Shown here: positions 11,301 through 21,085 of the stretch, in pieces | Layout of the letters: each line of letters opens with the position of its first letter | Numbering within the stretch: the stretch's first letter is position 1 | NCBI GenBank assembly: GCA_031761405.1 | Contig: JASEVX010000013.1 | Location: 33,980,458-34,044,457, forward strand | Direction of reading: 5' to 3' | Origin: Serripes groenlandicus | Taxonomy: Eukaryota; Mollusca; Bivalvia; Cardiida; Cardiidae | Length of the DNA stretch: 64,000 nt | Position numbers and translations under genes: made by a program | The notes under the pieces: generated by a model | Databases searched by the model: none | Seen by the model: only the letters and a program-made list of their open reading frames with translations | Told to the model about the DNA's origin: nothing

Positions 11301-11557
11301 AAACCCACGAGAAAACCAACTTTATGGACTCTGCGTAATGTATCGACACAGATTCGCCTGCGCAATCTACGCAGACTAATCCGGGCCGACACATTCCGTC
11401 TCAGGGGAAAAGAGATATAGAGTAATGATTCCTGAAACAGAACATACCCAGGAGGCGAAAACTGTCTGTCCGGGTTAGTCTGCGTGGCATGATTTGGCTG
11501 ATCCGCGTCGATACTTTACGCAGATTCCAAATTGTTGGTTTTCTTATGGAAGTGCTC
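11301..11557 (-). mobile_element. MITE family A abutting exon 6
   Basis: Right end (GAAGTGCTC at 11557) lies 20 bp before exon 6. Only TATGTTTTGTTTTTCAG separates it from the coding sequence. Confidence 0.85.
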
Positions 11558-11577
11558 AAATATGTTTTGTTTTTCAG

Positions 11578-11811
11578 TCGTTGATATAACGCCGGGCGAC
11601 CCGAGATGGATTGGTGCTTGGTGGCTCGGTTTCCTGGCATTCGGTGCATTTGCCATTCTATTTAGTGTACCGTTAATGTGTTTCCCACGAAAATTACGTT
11701 CACGAGGCCGAAGATTGGAGATGGAAGAGCTAGCAAACGGTGACGTGGTCAAAGAGAAACACGACGAGAAAAAGAAATCTGTTTGGTTGACAATATCAAC
11801 AGAAATTAAAG
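11578..11811 (+). CDS. OATP coding exon 6 (residues 267-345, TM6, family signature)
   Basis: Acceptor TTTGTTTTTCAG ends at 11577; donor G|GTATAG at 11812. Encodes VDITPG then the exact OATP signature DPRWIGAWWLGFL (residues 274-286) at the extracellular edge of TM6, TM6 itself, and a charged cytoplasmic linker rich in K/E/D (about residues 304-335). Phase 1 on both sides. A family-A MITE ends about 20 bp upstream of the acceptor. Confidence 0.97.
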
Positions 11812-12619
11812 GTATAGTCCTTGAAATAAAAAAAGAATTGTTGCATGATGAACACGCAACACGTCTGGTGCTCCGTTCTGGTGTACTGCTATTGAACAAC
11901 TGTGTGACTTCGAGTAAAAGTCAATCATTCAGTGGGAGAACTTTAGCGGGAATCGGGTATAGGTACAAATACCACTTCTACACCTTTGCTGTAGAAGTCG
12001 GCTTTTATAGCGACTTTTGTAGAGAGGTCTGCTTTTTCACATTATTTAGCAACGTACATCGCTGTTAGTGCCTGGATGGGTGAATTCAAAGTACCACAAT
12101 TCTAGACTGGCTTAGCAATATGGTTTAGCCATTCAGAAACTGTGTTACATTGTATATTTTAAATAAGAACTGGAATGGAGTTAAAAATGGTTTATGATTA
12201 CAGACCCTCGATCGAAACTGGTCCTATAATAGGCAGAACTGAATTTCGCTGCAGAAGCAAACGTTCCTATACATATGAAGACTGCCAATTACTAGTTCGC
12301 TCAGATTGACATTTGCGTCATCCAGTCAAATAATCGTTTATAAAATCGTTATGCATCAACGGAGGGAAAAGGCCATAGGAATAAACGAGAAAGAGAAGCG
12401 GTGATGGCCTATTGCTCCGATTGAACAGTTACCATGTTGAAAGAAGAATCAAGCGTTGATTATATTCTTTGATTTCATTTGACAGAAAAAAGAGCATTTG
12501 CTTGGGAATTTTTAAATGATAACGGTTATTCCGAAACTACCTTTACTGCGATGCAGTCAGATCCAATATACCGGAAGCACAGCGACGTATTTTGGCGGGA
12601 TTGTAATGTTACTATATAT

Positions 12620-12880
12620 GAGCCGTCTCGCGAGAAAACCAACATTATGGCCTCTGCGTAATGTATCAATCCAGATCAGCCTGCGCAGTCCGCGCAGATT
12701 GATCAGGGCCGACACATTCCGTCTCAGGGGAATAGAGGTATAGAGTAATGATTCCTGAAACAGACAATTCACAGGAAGCGAAAAGTGTCTATCCGGGTAA
12801 GCCTGTGCGTCATGCTTAAGCTAATCCGGGTCGATACTTTACGCAGAGTCCACAATGTTGGTTTTCTCGCGGGACGGCTC
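12620..12880 (-). mobile_element. MITE family A, full length (left unit of a tandem pair)
   Basis: Intron 6. Flanked by ATAT on both sides (12616-12619, 12881-12884), directly followed by a second unit. Confidence 0.88.
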
Positions 12881-12884
12881 ATAT

Positions 12885-13120
12885 CAATATATCTGCGTAA
12901 TGTATCGACCAGATCAGCCTGCGCTGTCCGCGCAGACTGATCCGGCCGACACATTCCGTCTTAGGGGGATAGATGTATACAGTAGTTATTCCTGAAACAG
13001 AAAATCCACAGGATACGAACAGTGTCGGTCCAGGTAGGCCCGTGTGGCATGCTTAGGCTGATCCGGGTCGATACTTTACGCTGAGTCCACAATGTTGGTT
13101 TTCTCGCGGGACGGCTCATA
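12885..13120 (-). mobile_element. MITE family A, tandem second unit lacking left terminus
   Basis: Starts CAATATATCTGCGTAATG directly after the previous copy and lacks the first ~40 bp; right end intact. Same junction type as the 234 bp array in intron 10. Confidence 0.85.
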
Positions 13121-13187
13121 ATTGGTTACCGTAAAGCACGTGTTATATATTGGAAAGCAGTATTTGAACACTGACTCTTTTTTTCAG

Positions 13188-13352
13188 GATTCTTGGCGTC
13201 AATGACCCGGATATTCAAGAACCCAATATACACCGTCATAGCCATATCCAGCTGTATAAATATGTTTGGTGTGGCCGGAGGCCTCTCGTTTATGCCCAAA
13301 TACATGGCCTCTCAATATGATATTCCACTCTGGAAGGCAAACATCATCTTAG
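13188..13352 (+). CDS. OATP coding exon 7 (residues 345-400, TM7)
   Basis: Acceptor CTTTTTTTCAG ends at 13187; donor G|GTATGC at 13353. Translates to GFLASMTRIFKNPIYTVIAI (F..L...LKNP.Y is family-typical), TM7 with a glycine-rich turn GVAGGLSFMPKYM, and QYDIPLWKANIIL. Phase 1 on both sides. The frame stays open for another 165 nt past the donor, but that tail does not resemble the family. Confidence 0.94.
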
Positions 13353-13640
13353 GTATGCTTTTTATGCTTTTTATGCTTATCCAGCAGGTGCATTTTGAAT
13401 ACGTGTTGCGAAAGGAGAACTCTTATTTAATTATCAAATTGTTCTCTCTAGAGATATATTATATTTTCAAAGTTTTCAAAGACATCTTCCATAGATTTGT
13501 TAAATATAGAAGACAGTAGTTAAGCAATTTTACACACAAATTGACATTCGGGTTTGTATTACGAGCAAATTGAATTCATGTATAGACAATTACTTGTCAT
13601 CAGTGTTTGACAGAAGTTTCCAGGATGAGTATTTGTTTTA

Positions 13641-13690
13641 GTGGGGTTTTACGCCGCTTTCAACATTATTTCAGTTATATCACGGCGATC
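13641..13690 (-). mobile_element. SINE tail fragment in intron 7
   Basis: GGGGTTTTACGCCGCTTTCA then TTTCAGTTATATCACGGCGA: the 3' tail shared by SINE families C, D and E. Confidence 0.75.
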
Positions 13691-13849
13691 CAGGATGTGT
13701 AAGTGAGTGGATTCTTTATGTTCGACTTGAAAAGTTAAAGGCGAACACAAATTGTCCGGACCAGATTAAATAGATGTTTATTAAAAGAGATGCTAAATAA
13801 ATACTCATGATGAAATATCCTCTATGTATACACCTGTGTTCAATTACAG

Positions 13850-14039
13850 CACTAAGCAGTATAACAGCCGTGTCTATTGGGTCATTTGTGGGTGGAATTT
13901 TAACGAGGAAAATCAATATGACCCCACTAACGACTACAAAACTCCTTGTTGTGTTCTACCTCGGTAACATCGTCTGTCAGTTCTTGGGGTTGTTTCTAGG
14001 CTGCGATCAACCGATATATGTCGGAGATAACTCGATCAG
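13850..14039 (+). CDS. OATP coding exon 8 (residues 400-463, TM8-TM9)
   Basis: Acceptor TTCAATTACAG ends at 13849; donor AG|GTATAG at 14040. Encodes TM8 (LSSITAVSIGSFVGGILTRK, with the conserved G..GG..T/.K motif), TM9 (KLLVVFYLGNIVCQFLGLFL) and the start of the large extracellular loop with C451. Starts in phase 1, ends in phase 2. Confidence 0.94.
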
Positions 14040-14411
14040 GTATAGATAGACAAGACAATAATTGTATTCACGTAAACTGTACAGTTTCTTGTCATGCTTA
14101 CAATATATACACACATTTCAATTAATACAAAAATAAATAAAAAATCATACATAATGATACATTGTCTAAATCAAAGCCTTAAATTGCCATTTAGCCGAAA
14201 CGGTTACAACAATTATCATGAAAAATAAGTCACTGATAAAATTATATTTATTAAATCTCGCAGGAGCAGTTCTGATTCCACACCCATACTTGTATGTATG
14301 TACGGCTTCAAATACGACTTGCATACATGTACAAGGAGAAATTTATAGCCTTATTGGATGATGGTGAAACATACGGGTCCTTCAGTTTGTGTCATATAGC
14401 GTGTACAATAC

Positions 14412-14653
14412 GAACCGTCCCGCGAGAAAACCAACAGTGTGGAGTCTGCGTAAAAGATCGACCCGGATCAGCCTGAGCACGCCGCGTAGACTTACCCGGA
14501 TAGAAACTTTTCGTCTCCTGTGGATATTCTGTTTCAGGAATCATTACTCTATATCTCTATCCCCCTGAGACGGAATGTGTCGGCCCGGATCAGTCTTCGC
14601 GGACTGATCTGGGTCGATACATTTTACGAGGCCATAATATCGCTAGACGGCTT
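14412..14653 (+). mobile_element. MITE family A
   Basis: Intron 8. Degraded right terminus (TCGCTAGACGGCTTATAT). Confidence 0.82.
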
Positions 14654-14799
14654 ATATATAGTTTAAGGTGAAATCGTACCTTTTGAAATAACGTCGGGTT
14701 TGAGTCAAAATGGACGTTATTGCGATAATGATAATAGTATGGTTAAAGAAATCACCATTATTTTCTCATTTCAATTTGTATTCGAGTGAAATTATCTTA

Positions 14800-15239
14800 G
14801 CGGTTCCACGAGAAAACCAACATTATGATATCGAGGTCTTGGTGTGAAACGGTTGTAACTAAAAACCTATTTTGAAAACCCTGGTCTAGGGGCAATTTTG
14901 ACCCCTTTGTAAACAATGCAAATTTAGGTGCCATTGCTCAGAATGAGCAATGGCACCTAAATTTGCATTGTTTACCAAGATAAATGATTTAACGCTTATA
15001 TAGACTTTATGGCGAGGTGATTAACCTTGTTAAAAAAACACCAATTTTAGTTACAACCGTTTCACGCCAAGCCCTTGATATCTGCGTAATGTATCGATCC
15101 AGATCCAGCTAATTCGGGCCGGTACATTCCGTCTTTAGGGGATAGAGTTATAGAGTAATGATTCCTGAAACATAATATCCACAGTAGGCGCTAGGTTTCT
15201 GCCCGGATGAGCCTATGCGGCTTTCTCGTGGGACGGCTC
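14800..15239 (-). mobile_element. MITE family A split by a nested family-B MITE
   Basis: Left terminus at 14800-14827, then MITE B (14832-15077), then the rest of A from 15078 (CTGCGTAATG...) to GGACGGCTC at 15239. The ATAT around the B insert is a target duplication. Confidence 0.88.
14832..15077 (+). mobile_element. MITE family B nested in MITE family A
   Basis: 246 bp, ATAT on both sides (14828-14831, 15078-15081), interrupting an A element. Confidence 0.92.
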
Positions 15240-15330
15240 ATATATAGTTTAAGTGATTCTATGGTATGGAACACTTCCAGCCCTTCGTTGTTACATTCTA
15301 TTGTATTCATTATACATATGTTGTCGAACA

Positions 15331-15470
15331 TGACTCACCCAGAACTGTATACGCCTACAAATACCACGTGTCTAAACGGATGAGCATGCAATGACGAGAC
15401 AATATTGAATTTTCATAGGGACGGTGTTGTTCCAAATATAGTTGGTGTCATGCTAAATGTACTGTTTATA
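15331..15470 (+). pseudogene. Dead tandem duplicate of OATP exon 9 (Kazal exon)
   Basis: About 181-184 bp upstream of exon 9 lies a diverged copy of it. By eye 15335-15405 matches exon 9 at about 80-85%, and similarity continues weakly through GACGG.GTT (15420) and GTGTCA.GC...TGTAC (about 15447-15464). In the reading frame of exon 9 the second Cys codon TGT has become TGA (15381-15383), and the acceptor AG is replaced (CGAACATG instead of TTTCAGGA). It cannot be spliced or translated as the true exon. This is an exon duplication that decayed, possibly once a mutually exclusive alternative. Confidence 0.88.
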
Positions 15471-15512
15471 GTGATGCTATAGTGTATTTGTAATAATTAT
15501 TGCTTCTTTCAG

Positions 15513-15663
15513 GACACACCCAGACCTTTATACGCCTACTAATACAACGTGTCTACAAGGTTGTGCATGCAACGACGAGAAAATCTTCCCAATATGTGGG
15601 GGTGACGGCGTTACCTACTTTAGCCCGTGTCACGCGGGCTGTACGGAAAGACAGGGCGGAATG
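15513..15663 (+). CDS. OATP coding exon 9 (residues 463-513, Kazal-like loop)
   Basis: Acceptor TGCTTCTTTCAG ends at 15512; donor ATG|GTGGGT at 15664. Encodes the first half of the Cys-rich extracellular loop between TM9 and TM10: cysteines 476, 480, 482, 491, 502 and 506, with the diagnostic GVTYFSPCHAGC (495-506) and sequon N473-T-T. This is the Kazal-like domain of OATPs, needed for folding and surface delivery in studied members. Starts phase 2, ends phase 0. Donor choice rests on phase match with exon 10. Confidence 0.95.
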
Positions 15664-15743
15664 GTGGGTAGTCACATACTTTCATCTCCACATGTCTTTC
15701 TTTTAAAGGAACATACTCATTAGTTCAGGTCTAACGAAAGTAT

Positions 15744-16001
15744 GAACCGTTTCAAGAGCAAAACCAACATGGTGAACTCTGCGTAAAATATCGACCCGGA
15801 TCAGCCTAAGCATACCGCGCAGGCTAACACGGACAGCCACTTTTCCCCTCCTGTGGATTTTCTGCTTCAGAAATCATTACTCTATATTTATTTCACCCTG
15901 AGACGGAATGTGTCGGCCCGGATTAGCCTGCGCGGACTGCTTTGGCTGATCTGGGTCGATACATTAAGCAGATACAATAATGTTGGTTTCTCGTGGAACG
16001 A
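15744..16001 (+). mobile_element. MITE family A
   Basis: Intron 9. Complete but diverged at both termini (GAACCGTTTCAAGAGC; TCGTGGAACGACAC). Confidence 0.83.
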
Positions 16002-16654
16002 CACAATTATAGGGAATGTTACGTTGCCGTAGCGCTGCGTCGATCTGTACAATACTACGAGGACCGTTGGAAAATTGATATCTCGCGAGATTTACGGTCT
16101 AGTGAGATGCTCCGAGTCATAATTGAAATATGTTAACGTATGTTAGCCTAAGGTTTCTTGCTTGGCATAAAACTCGTACGATAGCCAATTTAATATATAC
16201 TATAATTGTCTAGCTCTTTTCTTAACTCATGTTGCTAATTTAGCTATAATCTTAAAATACCGGTTGGAAATACTTCTATGTTACGAAATAACAAGTACAT
16301 CCGCAAAGGAGCGTAGTCAATAGTAAAATCCTGTTTTTGATTTGAGATAATAATGAGTTTCTTACTCTTTGCATTGACATATGTGATGTAATAAAACAAT
16401 AATTGAATTGGAGGCTTTTGAGAATTTGGCCTTTAGCACAAAGTGAAAGTAGGAATATGGTGTACCAAATCGGGGCTGTGCTTTGACTGGTTTCTTTAAA
16501 GGGGTGTCCAAATTTAACTAGCATCTTCTTTCGCATAACCATTCCGTTTTTAAATGTTTGTTTACGGTCACCTGGCAAATAGATTAAAACGTTATTATTG
16601 TGATCTAAAATTTATTGATTTTTATTGATTTCATTGAAAGAAAGAAGCCGGTAT

Positions 16655-16862
16655 ATGTCGGGGATTTGGAACCGGGCGTCCCGGGTTCGATCCCCAGTCG
16701 CGGCGATGTGGTCATGGAGGAGTGCTCTTGGGCAAGGCACATTTCCTAGACTAGCACTGGTTTGTTTACCCAGGGATCACGAATAAGTGAACTGTCGCAG
16801 TGATATATAACTGAAATAATGTTGAAAACGGGGTAAAACCCCAACAAAACAAACAAACAAAA
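16655..16862 (+). mobile_element. SINE family E, tail abutting exon 10
   Basis: Box-B-like GGGTTCGATCCCC, body GGGCAAGGCACATTTCC, tail TGAAATAATGTTGAAAACGG and (AACA)n ending about 12 bp before exon 10; the intron's branch/pyrimidine region is therefore next to or within SINE sequence. Confidence 0.88.
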
Positions 16863-16874
16863 AATTCATTTCAG

Positions 16875-17097
16875 GGATTTACAAACTGTACCTGTATTCC
16901 GGGTGGTAATGCACGTACAGGGCTGTGTGACCAAGGGTGTTCAACGAATCTTTACACATATGCTGCCGTTACGTTTATTGGAAAATTTGTGACAGCCCTG
17001 AAAATTGTACCCACGTTTATAGCTAAAATCAGATGCGTTGAAGAAAGGGACCGCGCAGTAGCGGCAGCTACATCCAGTTTTCTTGCCTCTATCGTTG
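16875..17097 (+). CDS. OATP coding exon 10 (residues 514-588, end of Kazal loop, TM10-TM11)
   Basis: Acceptor ATTCATTTCAG ends at 16874; donor G|GTAAGA at 17098. Encodes GFTNCTCI (C518, C520) and C531, C535, completing the Cys-rich loop, then TM10 (YTYAAVTFIGKFVTALKIVP) and the RCVEERDRAVA motif (R.V....R..A is highly conserved in OATPs) leading into TM11. Phase 0 start, phase 1 end. The poly(A)-like tail of a SINE lies just 15 bp before the exon. Confidence 0.94.
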
Positions 17098-17281
17098 GTA
17101 AGATTGTAACTTCAATAGACAACACATCTATGGAGACTATTTACTCATGAATAAACAAGTATTGAATATAGTTGGAAACATTGTGACAGAAAGAGAAATT
17201 GCACATGATAAGAAAATGTCTCCTTTTGTCACATTATGGTCAAAGGTCGTCTGCTAAGGAGGGGTCAGAAATCATCTGTAT

Positions 17282-17435
17282 GTATTTATTTATTTATTTA
17301 TTGGGGTTTTACGCCGATTTCAACAATATTTCAGTTATTCACGGCGACAGTTCACTTATTCATGATCCCTGGGTAAACAAACCAGTACTAGGCTAGACCA
17401 TGTGCCTTGCCGCGCTAACCACTCGACCACAGCGG
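17282..17435 (-). mobile_element. SINE family E, internally deleted
   Basis: Intron 10; (TTTA)n tail on the left, head ACTCGACCACAGCGG on the right; part of body/head missing after TGTGCCTTG. Confidence 0.85.
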
Positions 17436-17583
17436 ATTTCTCAAAAATAATAATGGGCTCGTCCGTGATCATCTGTATGTGGCGAAGGGTTAACTGATTA
17501 GCAATGTAATACATATTTGTCTCGACCTATTTGAACTGAATTCCTTCACTATAAGGAGTACGGCACCTACGAGGGACACATGT

Positions 17584-18483
17584 GAGTCGTTCGACGAGAA
17601 AACCAACATTATGACCTCCGCGTAATGTATCGACCCAGATCAGCCTGCGCAGTCCGCGCACGCTAATCTGGGCCGACACATTCCGTCTCAGGGAGATAGA
17701 GGTATAGAGTTAGGCTTCCTAAAACGGCTGATCCGGGTCGATACTTTACGCAGAGTCCACAATGTTGGTTTTCTCGCGGGACGGCTCATATCAATATATC
17801 TGCGTAATGTATCGACCAGATCAGCCTGCGCTGTCCGCGCAGACTGATCCGGCCGACACATTCCGTCTAAGGGGGGATAGATAGAGTAGTGATTCCTGAA
17901 ACAGTTAATCCACAGGAGGCGAAAAGTGTCTATCCGGGTAAGCCTGTGCGGCATGCTTAGGCTGATCCGGGTCGATACTTTACACAGAGTCCACAATGTT
18001 GGTTTTCTCGCGGGACGGCTCATATCAATATATCTGCGTAATGTATCGACCAGATAAGCCTGCGCTGTCCGCGCAGACTGATCCGGCCGACACATTCCGT
18101 CTAAGGGGGGATAGATAGAGTAGTGATTCCTGAAACAGTTAATCCACAGGAGGCGAAAAGTGTCTATCCGGGTAAGCCTGTGCGGCATGCTTAGTCTGAT
18201 CCGGGTCGATACTTTACGCAGAGTCCACAATGTTGGTTTTCTCGCGGGACGGCTCATATCAATATATCTGCGTAATGTATCGACCAGATCAGCTTGCGCT
18301 GTCCGCGCAGACTGATCCGGCCGACACATTCCGTCTAAGGGGGCATAGATGTATACAGTAGTTATTCCTGAAACAGAAAATCCACAGGATACGAACAGTG
18401 TCGGTCCAGGTAAGCCTGCGTGGCATGCTTAGGCTGATCCGGGTCGATACTTTACGCAGAGTCCACAATGTTGGTTTCCTCGA
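17584..18483 (-). mobile_element. MITE family A tandem array, exact 234 bp period
   Basis: Intron 10. One internally deleted unit then three head-to-tail units; the junction TCAATATATCTGCGTAATG recurs at 17791, 18025 and 18259, exactly 234 bp apart. Units are nearly identical, so amplification is recent. A 213-codon open frame on the minus strand is a by-product of 234 being divisible by three. Confidence 0.92.
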
Positions 18484-18517
18484 GGTACGGCTCATGTCTT
18501 TTAAGAACAACATTTAA

Positions 18518-18725
18518 CTTTTTCGCCACCAAATGCAATTAAGGGCTTTTGCAAGGAATGCATCTTGTAGGTGAGACGTCTCGTAACGAGCTGTCTCTCC
18601 TGAAATATGCATTGTTTGCCACTTAGCCATTACATTTTACCAAATTTCCTGTTAGACGAAAAATGGAATGGTCCAATTTTCAAGATGGAAGAGTCGACTT
18701 TGTGAAATTCGGCAGAGAAATTATT
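18518..18725 (-). mobile_element. MITE family G, diverged
   Basis: Intron 10. Hairpin ACGTCTCGTAACGAGCTGTC recognisable; interior variant (TTCCTGTTAGACGAAAAATG) is shared with 11219-11300 and 34151-34330, a subfamily. Confidence 0.8.
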
Positions 18726-18989
18726 AAGCCATCCAACACGGGGCTGAATTAAATACAGTACAAATTAACCTCTTTAGTACCAAACTGCTCTTTAGCAATA
18801 ACGTGTCTCTGCTTCCACCCAATGCTGTTTTTGAGTGGTTGCACAGTATGTTTTCCCCTAGTTATTGAGTTTATAACGGAATTTAGGACTTTGAGTACCT
18901 AAACACATAGTTCCTTTTTCAAAGAAAGATTTTGCATTCCAGCCTGCACTCAGTTCAAACTAATTTACTTACTTAATTTATTTTTCTAG

Positions 18990-19273
18990 GATGGATGCCG
19001 GGCCCTGTTATATTCGGCATGCTAATTGACAACACGTGCTTATTGTGGAAATACACGTGCGGTGAGCGACAGTCATGCCAGTTGTATGATATAGACTACT
19101 TCCGGACGGCCATCCATGCTTTCGGAGGCATTTCATCCACGGTCGGCATGCTGGGAATTGTGGGCCTCTATATATACTTCCGCATCAACGGTGTTGATAC
19201 ATGGATGGCCAAACCGAAAGGACCGCGGAAAGACCTGCTCGACGAACAAGGGGAAAAAGAGGTAGGGCAATAA
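18990..19273 (+). CDS. OATP coding exon 11 (residues 588-681, TM11-TM12, C-terminus)
   Basis: Acceptor TTATTTTTCTAG ends at 18989; stop TAA 19271-19273. Encodes the conserved GWMPGPVIFGMLIDNTCLLW block, C-G.....SC-LYD..YFR typical of OATP C-termini, TM12 (about AFGGISSTVGMLGIVGLYIY) and a charged tail ending EKEVGQ. A family-B MITE begins 45 bp after the stop, so the 3'UTR probably contains it or ends very early. I see no convincing AATAAA within 800 bp (one at 20090-20095 is the first). Confidence 0.96.
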
Positions 19274-19317
19274 TGATCTTTCTTGCCACAACCGTCTTGA
19301 AAGCAATCTGAATATAT

Positions 19318-19563
19318 CGAGGGCTTGGCGTGAAACGGTTGTACACAAATTGGTATTATTTTTACCAAGGTTAATCGGCTCACCATAAAGTCTTTAAAAG
19401 CTTTAAATCATTTTTCTTGGTAGACAATGGAAATTTAGGTGCCATTGCTTGTTCTGAGCAATGGCACCTAAATTTGCATTGTTTACAAAGGGGTCAAAAT
19501 TGCCCCTAAACCAGGGTTTTCAAAATAGGTTTTAAGATACAACCGTTTCACACCAAGCGCTCG
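19318..19563 (-). mobile_element. MITE family B just after the OATP stop codon
   Basis: 246 bp, starting 45 bp after TAA; flanks ATAT / ATAC. If within the 3'UTR, its roughly 31 bp stem hairpin would be transcribed. Confidence 0.9.
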
Positions 19564-19734
19564 ATACTATTGTATGGTAGTTGTAGTAATGGTTTCCTTT
19601 CTTAATGATCATGGTTCCTATGAAAGTATTACACTTAACGCATAGGTAAGGATAACTAATACCGAACGTACTTGTAAATTAAACTAATTTACAGAGGTAA
19701 CGCTTTGACATAATTGAAATATTGTTGAAAACCG

Positions 19735-20230
19735 ATGAACAAACCCGTCAAAGCTAGCAAATCTGAAATCGTCCTTGTCATGGTTTGGGTGTTATAGCAA
19801 CAAGCATTTTGTGTTCATACACTTTGAATTCATGTCGTAACGGAATCCCATAAAAGGCTGTGATGATGACGCACCTAGGACTATTATTATAATTGTTTCT
19901 CAGATTGATTGATATATTGTTTGGTGTTTTACGCCGCTTTCAACCATTTGTTCAGTTATATTACGGCGTGTACTGGGTAAGTTACCTGTATTACTGGTAC
20001 ATTTATCCTGACACCAGTCAGTTAGTCGTGATGCTAACCTTGCAATCCTGAGCGCTAAGGAGGGCAACCGAAATACTCTTAAAGAGGCGAATAAAACCGT
20101 CCAAGCAAGCACATCTAGAATGTTCCTTGTAAGGGTTAGGGTGTTATAGCAACAAGCAGGATATGGTCCAGATCGCACAAAAGGTTATGATGATGACGGG
20201 CCCTAGGGCTATAATTATAATTGTTTGTCA
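19735..20230 (+). repeat. Direct repeat of about 170 bp split by a SINE
   Basis: 19735-19912 and 20085-20230 share GTGTTATAGCAACAAGCA, TGATGATGACG, CCTAG and CTATAATTATAATTGTTT. SINE-D sits between them, so it may be a duplicated flank or an older tandem repeat. Confidence 0.72.
19913..20070 (-). mobile_element. SINE family D, head missing
   Basis: Tail TTTGGTGTTTTACGCCGCTT on the left, body to GCGCTAAGGAGGGCAACC; head absent. Lies between two diverged copies of a ~170 bp repeat. Confidence 0.8.
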
Positions 20231-20435
20231 GAAGTGACATCCGAGTCTTTACGATATGCAAGCGGACAGTGGGGATCCCTGGTGAAGCTATACCCATACA
20301 AAGGCTCACTGAATCAAAATAAATTATTTTTGTTTTCTGTTTTACGCTGCTTTTTAACAGCTAATGTCATATCGTGGCGTACAGGACATATGCTATTGGT
20401 CCACTACTTTATATTTACACCGAGATAAATGATGG

Positions 20436-20497
20436 AGTTGCATTGATTCCCATCGTTCAGACCCATTTAGCCGGCTCTTGCGGTTCAAGCAAGGGTA
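20436..20497 (+). repeat. Dispersed repeat H, copy 1
   Basis: TTGCATTGATTCCCATCGTT, CAGACCCATTTAGCCGGCTC then GGTTCAAGCAAGGGT. Matches the reverse complement of 57357-57418; abuts the 588 bp element here and a SINE-D head there. Confidence 0.8.
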
Positions 20498-21085
20498 AAG
20501 CGGCCATTTCACCAAGGATTGTTTTGGTCCCGATTGTACGCGATCCTTTTTTTGGTCGATCGGCCGCAATTTTGCGAAAAAAACCTGCGAGAACTGTCGA
20601 ACACTACCCTATACCTTCGGGGGGAAGATCTGGCGCGATCTCCCCAGTCCTCCGAGGGTCGGGTACCGAAAGAGTGATCGGCTACTGTTTTTAAACATGT
20701 TGAAAAACAGTGGCCGATCAAAAACCGTCAGCTCGTGGTCGTCTTGGTCGTCCGAGGGTCCCTTGAATGTCCCATTGTCTCGCCCGCCCTCTGGAGCTTT
20801 CGTATAGCCTCTGCGAGAAGCGGGTCTCTACCGGGCCTTTGCCGTGTACCTGCGTGTACTTGCACGTACCATCGCATACTTGCGCCCCGGAAGCGTGTCG
20901 ATCGCGCGAGGAACGTCCGTGATTCGTCCCCCCGCTATGGTCCATTGGTCGGGACTCAATAGGGTCAAAAAAGGGGACGATAGGAGGCGATTCAGGACGA
21001 CAATCGGGCCGATCAAAAAATTAAATCATCTTGTCCAGATCGGGCCGATTGAAAAAAAACCAATTATTGATGAAATGGCCGCTTT
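20498..21085. mobile_element. GC-rich inverted-repeat element, about 588 bp
   Basis: Ends AAAGCGGCCATTTCACCAA and TTGATGAAATGGCCGCTTT (inverted; roughly 40 bp with mismatches). Interior is rich in CGATC/GATCGG and much higher in G+C than its surroundings. No protein recognised; likely a non-autonomous DNA transposon. Target duplication not clear. Confidence 0.75.

Larger units (their letters stand above)
1904..19273 (+). other. OATP/SLCO-family transporter gene (11 coding exons)
   Basis: Complete gene for an organic anion transporting polypeptide, a 12-transmembrane plasma-membrane carrier family that moves amphipathic organic anions (conjugated steroids, eicosanoids, thyroid hormones, xenobiotics) independently of sodium. 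Joined by hand: exon sizes 132, 87, 117, 282, 181, 234, 165, 190, 151, 223 and 284 nt sum to 2046 nt, giving 681 residues plus TAA, within the usual 640-720 range. All introns are GT..AG and splice phases agree (0,0,0,0,1,1,1,2,0,1). Key evidence is the exact signature DPRWIGAWWLGFL (residues 274-286), a Kazal-like Cys-rich loop (451-535) and the C-terminal block starting GWMPGPVIFG. The subfamily cannot be fixed by eye and the substrate is unknown. Introns are rich in transposons. The 5' noncoding exon(s) and promoter are not identified. Confidence 0.95.

Noticed and set aside
13353..13519. Extension of exon 7 to the end of its open frame
   Set aside because: A good GT donor at 13353 matches the phase of exon 8, and the extension does not look like an OATP.
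17688..18329. 213-codon minus-strand open frame with repeated MCRPDQSARTAQADLVDTLR-type units
   Set aside because: It is the translation of the 234 bp MITE A tandem array; the same peptide appears at every tandem A copy and has no protein-family features.
19318..19563. Rho-independent-style terminator from the large hairpin
   Set aside because: The hairpin is a dispersed MITE core and the gene is eukaryotic.
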